From Macrostomum hystrix (Eukaryota; Platyhelminthes; Macrostomidae), in contig CATNEN010000038.1 in NCBI GenBank assembly GCA_950097015.1, positions 8,318,001 to 8,382,000 on the forward strand: a stretch of DNA of 64,000 nucleotides. Reading direction: 5' to 3'. The position numbers were made by a program, and so were the translations under genes. The first letter of the stretch is position 1. Every line of letters begins with the position of its first letter. Positions 44,097 to 56,960 of the stretch are shown in pieces. The notes below the pieces were generated by a model. The model saw only the letters and a program-made list of their open reading frames with translations, searched no databases and was not told the DNA's origin.

Positions 44097-47000
44097 TGGG
44101 TCACGTGCCTCGGCCGAGCCGCGACCCCTCCCAGGCCAACACGTTATTACTGTTGTGTCAAATTCTCCGTTCACCCGTTTCCTTTATAGTTGACACCGGT
44201 GCTGAGCGATCGCTGCTCCCACTAAAATTCGCTCCTCAAAATCTGTTGACAACCACACATGTGAAACTCTGTAGCATCGATGGTCGAGAAATCCCGACTT
44301 TCGGCCAATGCTGCGTCACTCTTACAATTCCTGGTCTCCGTCTCCGTAGACCCTACCCTGCATCATTTATCGTTACCGACACTGCGCCAATTCTCGGAGC
44401 CGACTTCTTCCTCAAGTTTGGGTTCCTCATCGATCTGAACACACGACGCATACAAGACCCAGCGACATCTCTTTACGCCAACCTCAGTCCATCGAGTGCG
44501 CAACTTCCCAAAATCAACGCCACAACTCAACTGGAACCGACCACACCACTCAAAAATTTCCCGCGATTACTGGAGGCGCCGGACTACACCGCGCCACCCG
44601 CCACATCTGTGCGACACCGCATCGAGACGACAGGTGAACCTGTATTCTGTCGACCTCGCCCATTATCCCCAGCGAAGTACGAAATCGCAAAGTTGGAATT
44701 CGACAAGCTCCTCCGCTTCGGTATCGTTCGCCCCTCGGCCAGTCCCTGGGCCTCCCCGCTTCACATGGTGAAGAAGAGGGACGGCTCCTGGCGACCATGT
44801 GGAGATTATCGAGCACTGAACGCGGCAACCAAACCAGACCGTTACCCTATTCCGAACATCAATCATTTTCACCATCGTCTAAATGGAGCGAAAGTGTTCA
44901 GCACCCTTGACCTGGTTAAGGCCTACCACTTCATCCCGATTGCAGACGAAGATGTTGAGAAAACAGCGATTTGCACGCCATTTGGTTCTTTCGAATACAT
45001 TCGCATGCCATTCGGCCTGAGAAACGCCGCCAGCACATTCCAGCGATACGTAGATTCCGTCTTTAGCGACCTCCCGTTTGTAACATCTTACATCGACGAC
45101 ATCTTGGTACACAGCCAGTCACGCGAAGAACATCAGGCGCACATCGAAGAGGTGCTGCGACGTTTAAGCGACAAAGGTTTGGGCGTCAACTCTGAAAAGT
45201 GCCATTTCTTTCGCGATTCAGTGGAGTTTCTTGGTTACTTCGTCACTGCTGACGGCATCCGACCGCTTCCGAACCGAGTCGAAGCACTGCGGAAACTCGA
45301 GGCTCCCACTGACATGCAATCACTACGGCGCTACCTTGGCATGTTCGGTTTTTATCAGCGGTGCATTCCTAATTATGCTGAGATCGCCACCCCGCTACGA
45401 CAACTCGTCACGGCACCATTCAATTGGACGAAGCGACACGACGAGGCTTGGAAAGAACTCCAGGACAGTCTGGCGAACGCAGTCACCCTGACTTTTCCTC
45501 AAGCCAATGCCACATTCACAATCACAACCGACGCCAGCGCCACTGCCATCGGCGCAGCATTGCATCAGGTGGTAGCCGAGCAATCTTCTCCATTGGCATT
45601 CTACTCTCGCAAGCTCTCTGACACGGAAGCAGCTTACAGCACTTTTGATCGGGAACTGCTGGCTATTTTTGCTGCGGTCAAGACATGGAAATACATGATC
45701 CAAGGCCAACAAACCACCGTGTTCTGCGACCACAAGCCCATCAGCGGAGCGTTTAGAAATAAGAAAGAACGGTTTTCCGATCGACAACAACGCCAGCTAT
45801 CCGTCATCACGGAGTTTGTGAGCGACATCATCCACATTTCCGGCAAGGACAACATCGTAGCCGACACGCTATCACGACCGGTTTACCCATCCCAGAACCC
45901 GCCACCAACCACAATTCGACTGCTGTCTGACCTTCCTCAATGTGTGGACCTGCCAGCCGTTGCACGAGCACAGAAGGAAAACCCGGAGGATGAACCCCAG
46001 ACAGGCCGTTTCAACAACTTCGACATTGGAATCAAGGACTTCCCACTGCGATGCGAAATCTCGCAGACAAACCCACGTCCCGTCATCCCTAGGACTCTCC
46101 GACGCGCTGTTTTTGACTCGCTGCATGCATTCGCACATCCTGGCCGCAAAGCCACGCAACGACTCATCGTTTATCGTTTTTTCTGGCTAGGTATGGCTAA
46201 CGACATCCAAAGGTGGGTAGCCGAATGTCAACAGTGCCAGCAGTGCAAGACAGGTCGTCACGTCCAACGCCCGTTGCAACAGCTTCCAGCACCCTCTCAA
46301 CGCTTCACGACGGTCCATATCGATTTAGTCGGACCACTGCCACCCCCAGAGTCGACCGACGTTAGTCCCAGACCTCGCTACTTGCTCACAATGGTCGATG
46401 CATATTCACGTTGGATTGAAGCTGCCCCTCTCATTGACATCACCGCCACTTCAGTCGCGTGCGCCTTCCTAGAATCCTGGATTTCTCGGTTTGGCCCACC
46501 ATTGACGCTGGTGACCGATCAAGGCGCGCAGTTCCGCGCGGAGCTCATGCAAAACCTGGCGACACTGCTCGGAATCCATCACATCCGCACTTCAGCCTAC
46601 AATCCGAGGGCAAATGGCATCGTCGAGCGAACCCACCGAACATTAAAGTCCGGGCTGAAAGCACGTGGCAAGAACTGGCTGCAGCAGCTACCCATCGTGC
46701 TTCTCGGAATGCGCATTTTTGCAGACGAGACAGGTGCATCGCCATTCTCCATCGTTACCGGTGAACAACCATTAGTCCCACCTGTAGTTGCCGACACCTC
46801 CTCTGTCAAGGAACTTTCCACAAGACTGCACCAACTTTTTTTTCCGTATCGCCAACCACGAACGCGCGAGGTAAGAATTCATCTGCCAGCAGACTTGGCT
46901 GCATGCACCCACGTCTGGTTGCGACTAGATCGAGTTCGACGTCCCCTAGAAGCACCCTACCAGGGACCCTATGCAGTGTTGGAGAGACACGAAACGACAT

Positions 47001-47221
47001 TCACATTGGAAATCAACGGCAAGCCTTCTGTAGTGTCTATCGATCGAGTGAAACCAGCTACACTCCCAGCACCGGTACCAATTAGCAAAGCACCAGCAAC
47101 TACTGTAACACCGGAAAACCCACCGGCAGCAAACATACGTGCTAAAACCGCTTCCCACGTTCGTTTTTCCACAGAACCATCTGTTAAACTGTTTTACGCA
47201 ACTGAACCATTATTAACCTAA
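43988..47221 (+). CDS. Pol of CsRn1-like element
   Basis: Open frame to TAA. Protease [11 protein letters not shown]; reverse transcriptase with SYIDDILVH; RNase [18 protein letters not shown] zinc domain ([13 protein letters not shown] ... CQQCQQC); integrase core [23 protein letters not shown], and [14 protein letters not shown] with the catalytic Glu. Expression would need a -1 frameshift from gag near 43988-44096; no classic slippery heptamer stands out. The first codons of the frame overlap gag. Confidence 0.92.
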   Translation: MVSVAWTEADVNTRQPPTYSDSIPLKQPNADSGVKLVGHVPRPSRDPSQANTLLLLCQILRSPVSFIVDTGAERSLLPLKFAPQNLLTTTHVKLCSIDGREIPTFGQCCVTLTIPGLRLRRPYPASFIVTDTAPILGADFFLKFGFLIDLNTRRIQDPATSLYANLSPSSAQLPKINATTQLEPTTPLKNFPRLLEAPDYTAPPATSVRHRIETTGEPVFCRPRPLSPAKYEIAKLEFDKLLRFGIVRPSASPWASPLHMVKKRDGSWRPCGDYRALNAATKPDRYPIPNINHFHHRLNGAKVFSTLDLVKAYHFIPIADEDVEKTAICTPFGSFEYIRMPFGLRNAASTFQRYVDSVFSDLPFVTSYIDDILVHSQSREEHQAHIEEVLRRLSDKGLGVNSEKCHFFRDSVEFLGYFVTADGIRPLPNRVEALRKLEAPTDMQSLRRYLGMFGFYQRCIPNYAEIATPLRQLVTAPFNWTKRHDEAWKELQDSLANAVTLTFPQANATFTITTDASATAIGAALHQVVAEQSSPLAFYSRKLSDTEAAYSTFDRELLAIFAAVKTWKYMIQGQQTTVFCDHKPISGAFRNKKERFSDRQQRQLSVITEFVSDIIHISGKDNIVADTLSRPVYPSQNPPPTTIRLLSDLPQCVDLPAVARAQKENPEDEPQTGRFNNFDIGIKDFPLRCEISQTNPRPVIPRTLRRAVFDSLHAFAHPGRKATQRLIVYRFFWLGMANDIQRWVAECQQCQQCKTGRHVQRPLQQLPAPSQRFTTVHIDLVGPLPPPESTDVSPRPRYLLTMVDAYSRWIEAAPLIDITATSVACAFLESWISRFGPPLTLVTDQGAQFRAELMQNLATLLGIHHIRTSAYNPRANGIVERTHRTLKSGLKARGKNWLQQLPIVLLGMRIFADETGASPFSIVTGEQPLVPPVVADTSSVKELSTRLHQLFFPYRQPRTREVRIHLPADLAACTHVWLRLDRVRRPLEAPYQGPYAVLERHETTFTLEINGKPSVVSIDRVKPATLPAPVPISKAPATTVTPENPPAANIRAKTASHVRFSTEPSVKLFYATEPLLT

Positions 47222-47303
47222 CTGAAAAGCATCGTTTTCTAACTGTTTCATAACGACAATCAAAACCTTTGCATAAACTCCGTTTTGGGTGGGGGGAGTA
47301 TCT

Positions 47304-47527
47304 TGTAGCAGCAAATTCACTTCTTTCTTTTAACTCTTAATATTTAAAGATTCAAATGGTACTTTTATTTCCCCCCTTACCGCTAATTTGTCTATGACCC
47401 TTGTTATCGATAGGTACAGTTGCCCGGTTAAGACTTAAATGTAACCCCACGATAAAACTAAATAAACAAGCTCAAGCTTTTGCCGACTCTTAAATTTAAC
47501 AGCAACATTTGTAGCAAGTCAGCTACA
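47304..47527 (+). repeat. 3' LTR of the CsRn1-like element
   Basis: Identical by eye to the 5' LTR, preceded by gggtggggggagtatct. Confidence 0.93.
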
Positions 47528-47762
47528 CAGTCACCTACTCAGCCGACTCAGTTGCCTACTCAGCCGACTCAGTTACCTACCCAGCCTACTCAGTTACCTA
47601 CCCAGCCTACTCAGTTACCTACCCAGCCTACTCAGTTACCTATTCAGTTGCCTACACAGCCTACTCAGTCACTTACTCAGCCTACTCAGCCTACTCAGTC
47701 ACCTACTCAGCCTACTCAGTCACCTACTCAGCCTACTCAGTCACCTCATCAATCTACACGGT
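47528..47762. repeat. Minisatellite, right part after the element
   Basis: Continuation of the 42561-42993 array; it starts with the duplicated CAGT. Confidence 0.92.
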
Positions 47763-48589
47763 AGCCTACTTAAGCGGCTAAGTTAGCCACGATAAAAATA
47801 TTGTAAAAAAGAAAAAGCCATACTAAGTATTTAAGTGTTGAACATATAAAAAACAATAAGAAAGGGCCGTTATATTAAGGCGTCATTGTTGTTTAACAGA
47901 ACTAATCAAGGCATCAAATCGCAATTGGCAATGCTTTAATTAAATAATTTGGAATCAGGGCTAAAACAGTTACATCGAAGGCAGTTTTAGACTACACAAA
48001 CTTTTGATACTACTGTAGTAAAATTCAGAATAAAAAAAGCGAAAATATAAAATTGTTCAAGATACTCACTGTCCAAAATTGGCGAATTGAGCGCATATAG
48101 CTTATAAATAACTTGCGACTTGGGCGTGAAGAAAAAAGTCACATTGAAAGCTTTTTTAAACTTATTTGTTGTGGCAACAAAGAAATTTTCCTTCGTAAAC
48201 TAAAATACATGTAGCTATATTGTAAGATGCTTTACAGCCTAACAACTGTATTGACGCGTTGTTATGATAATTTGTTAAAAAGTACGAATTTTACAAAACT
48301 TTCAGATCGAATATTTGTGGAATTGATTGCATGTTAAAATCGATTCGATGAAAAGTACTATTAAAAATTCTCAGCAGCTAAATTAAAATTTTAAATCACC
48401 TGTAACATAAACATCTCAACATTTCCATGTCAACAAGCCAGCAGTTTCCTAGGCAGAATTTTCGGCTGATCAAACGCTGAATTAAGCGGAATTTACCACA
48501 GAATCCTACGTATTGTAAACCGAGCAAGGAGGGCACCAAAAAGAAGGCATAGGCAGATTCCAGGAGTGATTCCATGCAGTGGAAACGGA
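47763..48589. other. AT-rich intergenic stretch
   Basis: No open frame, repeat or mobile element that I can support. Confidence 0.5.
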
Positions 48590-48950
48590 CCAAGAAACCA
48601 CTGACCAGTTGAGAATATTTCTCGGACGATTCCAAGAAGCAGAATACCGATTAGGAAACTGCCGAACAGTTGGGCGGGTTCTCCGAATGATCCCCTGCAG
48701 TGGAAACAGACCAAGAAACCGTTGAACAGTTGAGAATATTTCTCAGACGATTCCAAGAAGCAGAATACCGATCAGGAAACTGCCGAACAGTTGGGCGGAT
48801 TCTCTGAATGATCCCCTGCAGTGGAAACGGACCAAGAAACCACTGACCAGTTGAGAATATTTCTCGGACGATTCCAAGAAGCAGAAAAACGATCAGGAAA
48901 CTGACTAACATTTTGGCTGAATCCAGGAATGATTCCATGTAGGTCAGGAA
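48590..48950. repeat. Three tandem units of about 120 bp
   Basis: Degenerate repeats sharing GTTGAGAATATTTCTCGGAC and 'gatcccctgcagtggaaac', with gaatatttc/ggaatgattcc dyads. They lie just downstream of the iRhom 3' end. Confidence 0.85.
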
Positions 48951-49370
48951 ACCGCCGAAATATGTGATTCCCCAGATGATTCCAACAAGCGGTAAGCGAC
49001 GAACAGAGGGCAGACTCTCGGTTGGATCCCTAAGCCGTTTTCAACTCTAGACCTACTCTAGACTTGAAATTTTAAAGCGCATTTACTGAGCTACTTTTAG
49101 TAGCACAATAGCACAATAATAGGAATATTTGTACACCAAAATCATTTATACACAGACAAATAGGCTAAACTTGCATATGCAGATGTGTACATACGCATCT
49201 GTACATTCTTTTGCAATGACCGGAATGGGTACAAAAGTACAACAATATACTTTTGGATGCATTCCTGCATCGATGTCCTTGGTAAACGGCAGGAGTAACT
49301 ATTCGCTTTTATGCACTATCGAAGGCCTCGTCATCAAATTAGTACCAATGTCCACTTGGATGGCGGCTGA

Positions 49371-52300
49371 TCATGAAAGCTGCTCAGAGAGGGTCTCAAT
49401 GCACCTGGTTGGCTCCAGGTTGCTGAGATTGGCATTGCCGCAGTAGTCAACATGAGTCTGGTCAGTGAAGAAGCTGTCAAACCACTTCGGGCCGCAGTTG
49501 AAGTAGACACAGAAGTCGCAGGAGGTCAAGGGCGCCAGGTAGAAAGCGGTCCACAGGCCGGCTAGCAGGGCCAGCCAGGTGACGAGGCAGAGGGCGACGG
49601 CGACACGGCGACACAGCAGGGCGGCCCTGGGCGAGTAGCCCATGTGTACGTAGGGCATTAGCACCACTGAGAGTAGCAGGCCGCTGACTAGGCCGCCAAG
49701 ATTGGCGAAGTTGTCAAACCAGGGAAAGAAGCCGAAAATGATGAGCACCAGGGGTGACAGGATGAGCAGGCACAGCGGGCGCACCTGAGGCATGTCAAAT
49801 TGGTGTCAATCAATCAGCGAAACTGAGAGGATAATGTTCCAATCTTAGAGGATAATGTTCCAATCTGAGAGGATAAATGTTCCAAACTGAGAGGATAATG
49901 TTCCAATCTGAGAGGATTATGTTCCAATCTGAGAGGATAATGTTCCAAACTGAGAGGATAATGTTCCAATCTGAGAGGATAATGTTCCAATCTGAGAGGA
50001 TAATGTTCCAATCTGAGAGGATAATGTTCCAATCTGAGAGGATAATGTTCAAATCTGAGAGGATTATGTTCCAATCTGAGAGGATAATGTTCCAAACTGA
50101 GAGGATAATGTTCCAATCTGAGAGGATAATGTTCCAATCTGAGAGGATAATGTTCCAATCTGAGAGGATAATGTTCCAATCTGAGAGGATAATGTTCCAA
50201 TCTGAGAGGATAATGTTCCAATCTGAGAGGATAATGTTCCAATCTGAGAGGATAATGTTCCAATCTGAGAGGATAATGCTTAAATCAGAAAAAAATATAT
50301 TAATAATTGTAGGAGGGCTGCGGGCAATGGTGACAATCATTTGGTGACACTTGACCCGCAGCCAGCGATTAGGCAATTCTGCCCATTTCGCTGATTCCTG
50401 AGAACACACGCACACACAGGTGTGTACATCTGCCCTGACTTTGTCATCGTCAGGCAGTGCACACTTTCACTTTGCCTTGGATGTTGGCCCTCAAGGGCGT
50501 AAATTGCACGACAAGCCCCCAAGTCATCTCTCCGCGGCCCTAAATAAATGTGGCCTTGCCGCGGAATCGAACTTGGGGACCTTGGTGCAAGAGGAAAACG
50601 CGTTAACCGCTCTGGCACTGACCTTTCAAATCTTAAATGCTTAAATTATAGAGGATAACATTATACCCTAGAGTATTTTATTTAAATCTTATGGGGAAAT
50701 GTTTAGCTTGTTTTAATAAACTTAGGAGATATTGCTGCTATTCTCGGAACCTGGCACTTCAAATTGAATTCGGGTCACCATGGGGGGGATTTTTGCTAGT
50801 CTATATACTACTCTTACGCTCGTAGGGGTCACCAAGGGGGTATTTTTGCTAGTCTATATACTACTCTTACGCTCGTAGGGGTCACCAAGGGGGTATTTTT
50901 GCTAGTCTATATACTACTCTTACGCTCGTAGGGGTCACCAAGGGGGTATTTTTGCTAGTCTATATACTACTCATACGCTCGTATAAGCCGGAGCTATCCA
51001 CAATACCTTGTTCTCAAGCAGGCTCCAGGACATGGTCAGCTCAATCAGGATTGGCGCCAGAGAGCCAATCTGAGCACTGGTTGGGCCAACATCAACCAGG
51101 TAGGGCAGGAAGATCATGGAGACCAGGTTGCCAATTACTCCGGAGCCCAGGTAGATGAAGGCGGTCCTGTGCCAGCCGAGGCTCTGCTCAAGCTTGCGCA
51201 GGAACAGGGCGTGATGAATTAGAGTGACGGCCAGGGTGACCAGGCCCGAGTGCAGGAACAGGCTGGTGAGGACCCGGTAGAACTGGTTGGGCCTCTGCGG
51301 ATCCGGCAGGCCCAGCATGCCGCAGGTCTCACTGATGCAGCTCACCTGCGAGCACAGCTGCCGGTCTGGGAAGAACACGCCGCGCATGAACTCACAGCGC
51401 TGCTGAGAGGTGATGACGCATTCACCTGAGGATCGGGAGCGAGTGACGGATTAACAGTAGAAGGACCACGGGGATATTTCAAATACCCGCTGACGATAGA
51501 CTAATTTTCAAAGCCTTCCAAGTCAGCATCGTCGAGATAATCAGCGATTCTTGTCGAAGACCCCGGTGACAACGACAAGTAACAAGATTAGCAATATTAT
51601 TATTATTATTAGCACCTGCATTCTCGCAATCTCTGTTAAGTTTTCTATGTACTTTGCTAGCTTTCCTGTTTTCTTGTGTATTTTCTTGAACCATTAATTT
51701 TTTTTTCTTCTGCTGTGAGACTACGAAAGCTCTTTACTATGGATGAAATGTCTCCAACGGAATGTCTCCACCCAGTTGCACCGGAAAAGAAAATATACTT
51801 AATTTTCGACCCCGACTTTGCACTTCGGGCAAATTCAGTTTTCATAAGGGATTTTCGGGCGAACAGAACGTGTCGTTTCGCAGGCCAGTCTGTGATTTCC
51901 TAAACGAAAATTCGACAGTATGCGCCTGTACGTGTTCCGGCTTTGAAACATTAGGTAGATAATTTTCACGGCAGAAATATCTCTTGAAACTGCAGTAGAA
52001 ATGGCTGAGCTTTGCAGAATTTTGGACCCTCCCTCTGTCTCCAGTGTCCTAGGAAATCACATTGAAAGTTTTCCCTGTGAATTTTAACAGACCTTGTCTT
52101 TGAGCTCAAAGAACAGTTTCGCAGTAATAATAATAATAAAAATAATAATTGCAGGAGGGCTGCGAGCAGTGGCACATCATTTGGTGGCACTAGACCCGCA
52201 GCCAGCGAGGAGGCAATTCTGCCCATTTCGCTGACTCCTGAGCTCACACGCACACAGACACCGTTCGCAGGCAAACGCTCACACAGGTGTGTACTCTCTC

Positions 52301-55300
52301 ATCGTCAGGCAGTGTACATTTCACTGTGCCTTGGAGGTTGGCCCTCAAGGGCGTAAATTGCACGACAAGCCCCCAAGCCTTCTCTCCGCGGCTGAGCCCC
52401 AAATAAATGTGGCCTCGCCGCGGAATCGAACTTAGGGACCTTGGTGCGAGAGGCAAACGCGTTAACCGCTCTGCCACCGACCACGTACAGTTTCGCAGTA
52501 CAACACTTCTAATTTTTGTTGCAATGCCTACTTCGCTGTATTCCGGGTCCCGTATAATGAAGTCTGGGCGATGAGATAGGGATGACTAGAAATGAAAGCT
52601 TCATTTCTGTATATCATACAATAGAGGCAGTCTAACAAGTTCTGATCGGCCCCCATTGCGGTCAGCATTTTGACTGAGTTGCATTATTGCCTTGCAGTTC
52701 CTAAAGTTAATTCTCTCTATTAAGCCTCGATCCCAGAGTCCTAAATATAATTACATAACATTTTTGCCTATATTGCCGGTTTTTGCCACCAGACAACCCC
52801 GACGAGAATCGTTGAATATGTCGACGATGCCGATGATTTGTTGTCTAATCGGATGGAGCAGAAAATTTAGTCCGAATCATGTATTTTCATGGCTATTGTT
52901 AGAATATTTTTCTAGAAGCTCTCTACTGCTAATCCCATGGAGGATTAGGGAAAGTGAAGGATGCATCCATCTGCCATGAGGAATTGATCCTACTGACCTT
53001 TGATGCCAACACAGCAGGGCCTGGCGCTGATGGGGCAGACCAGGTGCGCGCTGTTCTGCAGCCGCTCCAGCGCTGACTCGTTGGCTGAGCCCAGCGGCAC
53101 CTGGCGCAGGCAGGGCGGCCACTGCCTGACGTCGTCTGGCCAGGAGGGGCTGTCTAGGCCGGGCGGAGACAACGGCTCAACGCAGGTGCGCGGATCCTGG
53201 CCACAGACCGGGCCGCTAAGTCGGTTGTCCGGGCCCTGGTTTTGTTAATTCGATTTGTATTAATTTAAACAGACTAGTTTACAGTATAATGTGCTGATGT
53301 GCTCAACTATGGGATAATTTAGGGATTTGACTGAATCTAGGATTTTTAAAGCAAGGAGAATATAAGAAATGATAATCTGAGGATAAAGTATAAAGGATAA
53401 AGGGATTTTAAAGAAACTGGGATCTTTAAGAATTTAAGGATCTTGAGAATCTTAGGATCTTGAAAAAATCGGGGATCTTAAGGAATCTGGGATCCTAGGA
53501 GAATCTTGGATTTGGGAGAATCTAGGATCTAGGAGAATAATGATCTTTTATACTCCTAAAACGGGATTTGGGAATTCGAAATCTACAAGGTACAAGGGAC
53601 AAAAAGCTTAAAAGCAGAGGCCGAACCGCCTTACCTTGCTATCGTTGTCCCATTTTAGCCAGGTGCTCATCTGGGCGGGGCAGCCCTCCTTCTGGCTCTG
53701 GTAGCAGGCGGATCCGTCATTGTGGACGCAGCAGCCGCTCTTGGACTCGGCCCGCAGCTGGCGGCCCAGAATGTCCTCATAGAGACTGTCGTACCGGCGC
53801 ATGCAGAGGCTGTACTTGGCGCCTACCCTGATTAGGTCTGACATGCGCGGCCCGATGAACAGGTTGTGATAGTCTATGGCACACACCTGCGATTCATTGC
53901 AGAGTGGGGCTGACTGATGCTGCCCGAATAGGAATATAGGAGGACTACAGAGATGAGACTAGATATGAGATCCTAGATGAGACTAGCTATGAGATAGTAG
54001 ATGAGACTAGATATGAGATAGTACATGACACTAGATATGATATAGTAGATGAGAATAGCTATGAGATAGTAGATGAGACTAGATATGAGAGAGTACATGA
54101 GACTAGATATGAGATAGTAGATGAGACTAGATTTGAGATAGTAGATGAGACTAGATTTGAGATAGTAGATGAGACTAGATTTGAGATAGTATATGAGACT
54201 AGATATGAGATAGTACATGAGACTCGATATGAGATAGTACATGAGACTAGATATGAGAGAGTACATGAGACTAGACATGAGAGAGTACATGAGACTAGAT
54301 ATGAGAGAGTACATGAGACTACTTGTTGACTATATTTGTATTACATGAAATATACGAGAGTACTTAAAATAGGCTAGTAAAGAAAAGTTCACGCAAAGCA
54401 CGAGTATAAATAAGCGTGTCAATGCACTGGCCTGAGGCACTAGCTGTCAATTATGATTGGTTTAATTTAGAAAAGAAAATTCCATTTACTAAAAAAATAC
54501 CGCAGAATCCGGACACAAAACGCGCGAGTCTAAATTTGAGAACTCGAACTCAAACCTGCGGCAGACTTACATACCGAAGCCACTCAAAGCTTTATTGATG
54601 GCGGTGAAGACACAAATAATGAGATAGTAACACACCGACTCACATACACAAACCTTAGCCTGCAGGGTGTTCCTATTGACCACAGTGGCTGTGCGGGTGC
54701 TGAGCAGGGTGATGCCGAACGGAGCGAAGCCGAATTGAACCACCGTGGCGATGAAAATCAACACCTGGACGGCGCTGATCCAGTAGGTGAAGAACGGCCG
54801 GCACAGCAGGTGATGGTCGATGCCGGCTTTCAGGTCGGCGGTCTCCGAGCTGGTCAGGCAGGACAGGCGGAGCCGGCCCAGCAGGCTGGGCGGCGTCGGC
54901 TTCGGCGGCGTCAGCGGCGGAGGCGACGGCGGCCTTGCATCAATTGGGCGAAGCTGGTCGTCGATTCTGTCGTCTCCCTCGATGTCCCGTTTGATTTCTT
55001 CGGTTCTCCAACGGAAATCGTCCAGAAAGACGTTTCGCTTGACGTCGACAGAAGCGGCGGCGGCGTCAGCGTGCGTGGCATCCGGAAAGTCAAGACCGAC
55101 CGCGCCGACTTCCTCTGGCACGGGCGCAAGCTGCCGATCGGCAAATTCAACTTCGCCAAAATCAGCGCCAGCAGGCTGCTCCTGCAGCCTCCGTCGATTC
55201 AGGCGGTCTTTCAGCTCGAAGGAGATCGTGCGAGCACCTCTGTACAGGTTGCGAATGGCGTTGTCTCTGCGAAGCAGCTTCTGCTGCTGCTGCTGCTGCA

Positions 55301-55784
55301 GTGTCCAGCTGGCCGAGTCAACAAGGTCAACGGGAAACGCTCTGGCCGCGGGAGGCGCCGTGGGCGGTGGCGGAAGCAGAGGCGCAGCGGCGGCCGAAGC
55401 CGAAGCCAATGGCGCAGCCAGCCAAGTTCGCGGAGTCGGGCAGGACAACTGCCGGTCGATGAGCCGTCGGCTCTGAGGAGCTCCAGCTGAACTGGCAGAG
55501 GCGTCGAGTTCCGCAGTCGGCGGCAGCTGGCTGACACGCAGGTTGCCATAGCCAGACAGCAGCTGCAGGCGGCGCTGATTCCATTTCTGGCTGGCATCGG
55601 AAGGCTCGGGCTTCAGTCCCAAGGCGGTCATGCAGGTATTGCCAGCACGGCTGGAAACCTGGCGAAGCAGGCGGACACTCGGGCGCCGGCGAAAGCTGCC
55701 GCCGCTGTTGTTGCCGCTGTCCTGGCGCTGATGAGTTGACGCCGTTGTTGCCGCCGACGGCGTGCTGGCAGTCTGTCGCTGCAT
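49371..55784 (-). CDS. iRhom, inactive rhomboid pseudoprotease
   Basis: Five exons: 54654-55784, 53635-53886, 52998-53235, 51007-51425 and 49371-49784, with phases 0, 0, 1, 0, and 817 codons, the usual iRhom length. It has a long Ser/Ala/Pro-rich cytoplasmic N-terminus, then RPFFTYWISAVQ (first membrane segment), the iRhom homology domain with SGCCVHNDGSACYQSQKEGC, GQDPRTCVEP and RPCCVGIKG, then CEFMRGVF, and the rhomboid core. The catalytic motif GxSG is VGPTSAQIG (mammalian iRhoms GPAGSQFG), and the histidine helix reads DNFANLGGLVSG with Asn where iRhom retains His, so it cannot be a serine protease. iRhoms act in the ER and early secretory route in trafficking of ADAM17 and EGF-family ligands. 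Start: the first ATG of the open frame; an upstream coding exon (acceptor ATAGCAG at about 55797) is possible. Confidence 0.92.
49822..50280. repeat. Minisatellite, 21-bp unit, in iRhom intron
   Basis: About 21 copies of a unit containing GAGGATAATGTTCCAATCTG. The unit is a multiple of three, hence long spurious frames on both strands. Confidence 0.95.
50310..50632 (-). mobile_element. SINE-B copy in iRhom intron
   Basis: Minus-strand head at the high end (agagcggttaacgcgttttcctcttgcaccaaggtccccaagttcgattccgcgg), A and B boxes recognisable, then the shared body and 'cccgcagccagcgat'. Confidence 0.85.
50770..50988. repeat. Four 53-bp repeats next to an iRhom exon
   Basis: Unit containing GGGGGTATTTTTGCTAGTCT and 'actactcttacgctcgtag'; it stops about 20 bp from the donor of exon 51007-51425. 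Confidence 0.92.
52150..52485 (-). mobile_element. SINE-B copy, best preserved
   Basis: Head ggtcggtggcagagcggttaacgcg (A box) and gttcgattccgcggc (B box) read on the minus strand, with the full body and an (AAT)n run at the low end (52128-52150). It lies in an iRhom intron. Confidence 0.88.
53340..53540. repeat. Degenerate GGATCTTAAGGAATCTGGGA repeats
   Basis: Short imperfect repeats in an iRhom intron. Confidence 0.6.
53955..54325. repeat. Minisatellite, 24-bp unit, in iRhom intron
   Basis: About 15 copies of a unit containing GAGACTAGATATGAGATAGT. Confidence 0.93.
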
Positions 55785-56189
55785 CTCAATAATGCGTTCA
55801 AGCTGCTATGCCGAGTACAGTACAATATCAGGCAGGCTAGATAAAACTCGGCCCGCTTATCTGTCCTCAAGTCTGAGATCCGCTGGCTGGGAGGTCGCAT
55901 TGGCTGAAGCCGAGATTGGCATCAGCATCAGCAGCAGCAGCAGCAGCTGACAGCCCTGCAGTCGAGGTGGATGCATTCTGTGTACAACTGCGCTTCTATT
56001 AATGACTAACGCGATTAGAATTGCCCATAATAGATCATGATCTAATGCCTCAATTAGAATTGTTGACTCACTACTCACTAATGCCATTTTGCACAGTCTC
56101 AGTGAGTTGGTATTCGAGTTTTTCACCAAATATTTTAAACTGGTCATTTAGAACCGTCGCGCGTTGATGACACTAAAATTCACCAATAA
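55785..56189. other. iRhom upstream region
   Basis: It contains a 39-codon minus-strand frame (ATG at about 55975) resembling a signal peptide (QLLLLLLMLMPISASA) that ends at TAA without a splice donor; it may be an upstream ORF or chance. No core promoter motif was recognised. Confidence 0.3.
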
Positions 56190-56960
56190 AATTGGTCATT
56201 ACCCTACTGGGATTTTTCAGCTTGGTCATTATCCTACTGGGATTTTTTCAGCTTGGTAATTATCCTACTGGGATTTTTTTAGCTCGGTCATTATCCTACT
56301 GGGATTTTTTTAGCTCGGTCATTATCCTACTGGGATTTTTTCATCTTGGTAATTATCCTACTGGGATTTTTTCATCTTGGTAATTATCCTACTGGGATTT
56401 TTTCATCTTGGTAATTATCCTACTGGGATTTTCAGCTTGGTCATTGTCCTACTGGGATATTTTAGCTCGGTCATTATCCTACTGGGATTTTTTCATCTTG
56501 GTAATTATCCTACTGGGATTTTTTCAGCTTGGTCATTATCCTACTGGGATTTTTTCATCTTGGTAATTATCCTACTGGGATTTTTTCATCTTGGTAATTA
56601 TCCTACTGGGATTTTCAGCTTGGTCATTGTCCTACTGGGATTTTTTTAGCTCGGTCATTATCCTACTGGGATTTTTTAAGCTTGGTCATTATCCTACTGG
56701 GATTTTTAGTTTCTTCATTATCCTGCTGTGTTTTATCAGCTTGGTCATTATCCTACTGGGATTTTTTCATCTTGGTAATTATCCTACTGGGATTTTCAGC
56801 TTGGTCATTATCCTACTGGGATTTTCAGCTTGGTCATTATCCAACTGGGATTTTCAGCTTGGTAATTATCCAACAGGGATTTTCAGCTTGGTCATTGTCC
56901 TACTTGGATTTTATTAGCTTGGTCATTAATAAACCAGGATTTTTAGCTTGGTCATTATCC
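56190..56960. repeat. Minisatellite, 31-bp unit
   Basis: About 25 copies of a unit containing TTATCCTACTGGGATTTTTT with cagcttggtc, catcttggta and agctcggtc variants. Confidence 0.95.

Larger units (their letters stand above)
42994..47527 (+). mobile_element. Complete Ty3/gypsy element, CsRn1-like, young
   Basis: Two 224-bp LTRs (42994-43217 and 47304-47527), identical by eye, TG...CA ends, tRNA-iMet-type primer-binding site, gag and pol in a -1 frame relation, and a polypurine tract (gggtggggggag). Flanking CAGT at 42990-42993 and 47528-47531 is the likely target duplication, inside a minisatellite. Both frames are intact, so the element may still be mobile. Confidence 0.95.

Noticed and set aside
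49810-50415. 200-codon frames of repeated MFQSERI / IILSDWN
   Set aside because: 21-bp intronic minisatellite of the iRhom gene.
52430-52485. tRNA genes in SINE heads
   Set aside because: A and B boxes are present, but no cloverleaf with a paired acceptor stem; the SINE body continues from the head.
54735-55490. 251-codon plus-strand frame
   Set aside because: Antisense shadow of the GC-rich iRhom first exon.
55857-56147. Signal-peptide-like frame upstream of iRhom
   Set aside because: A 39-codon tail with poly-Leu from a CTG run and no donor; kept only as a possible upstream ORF.
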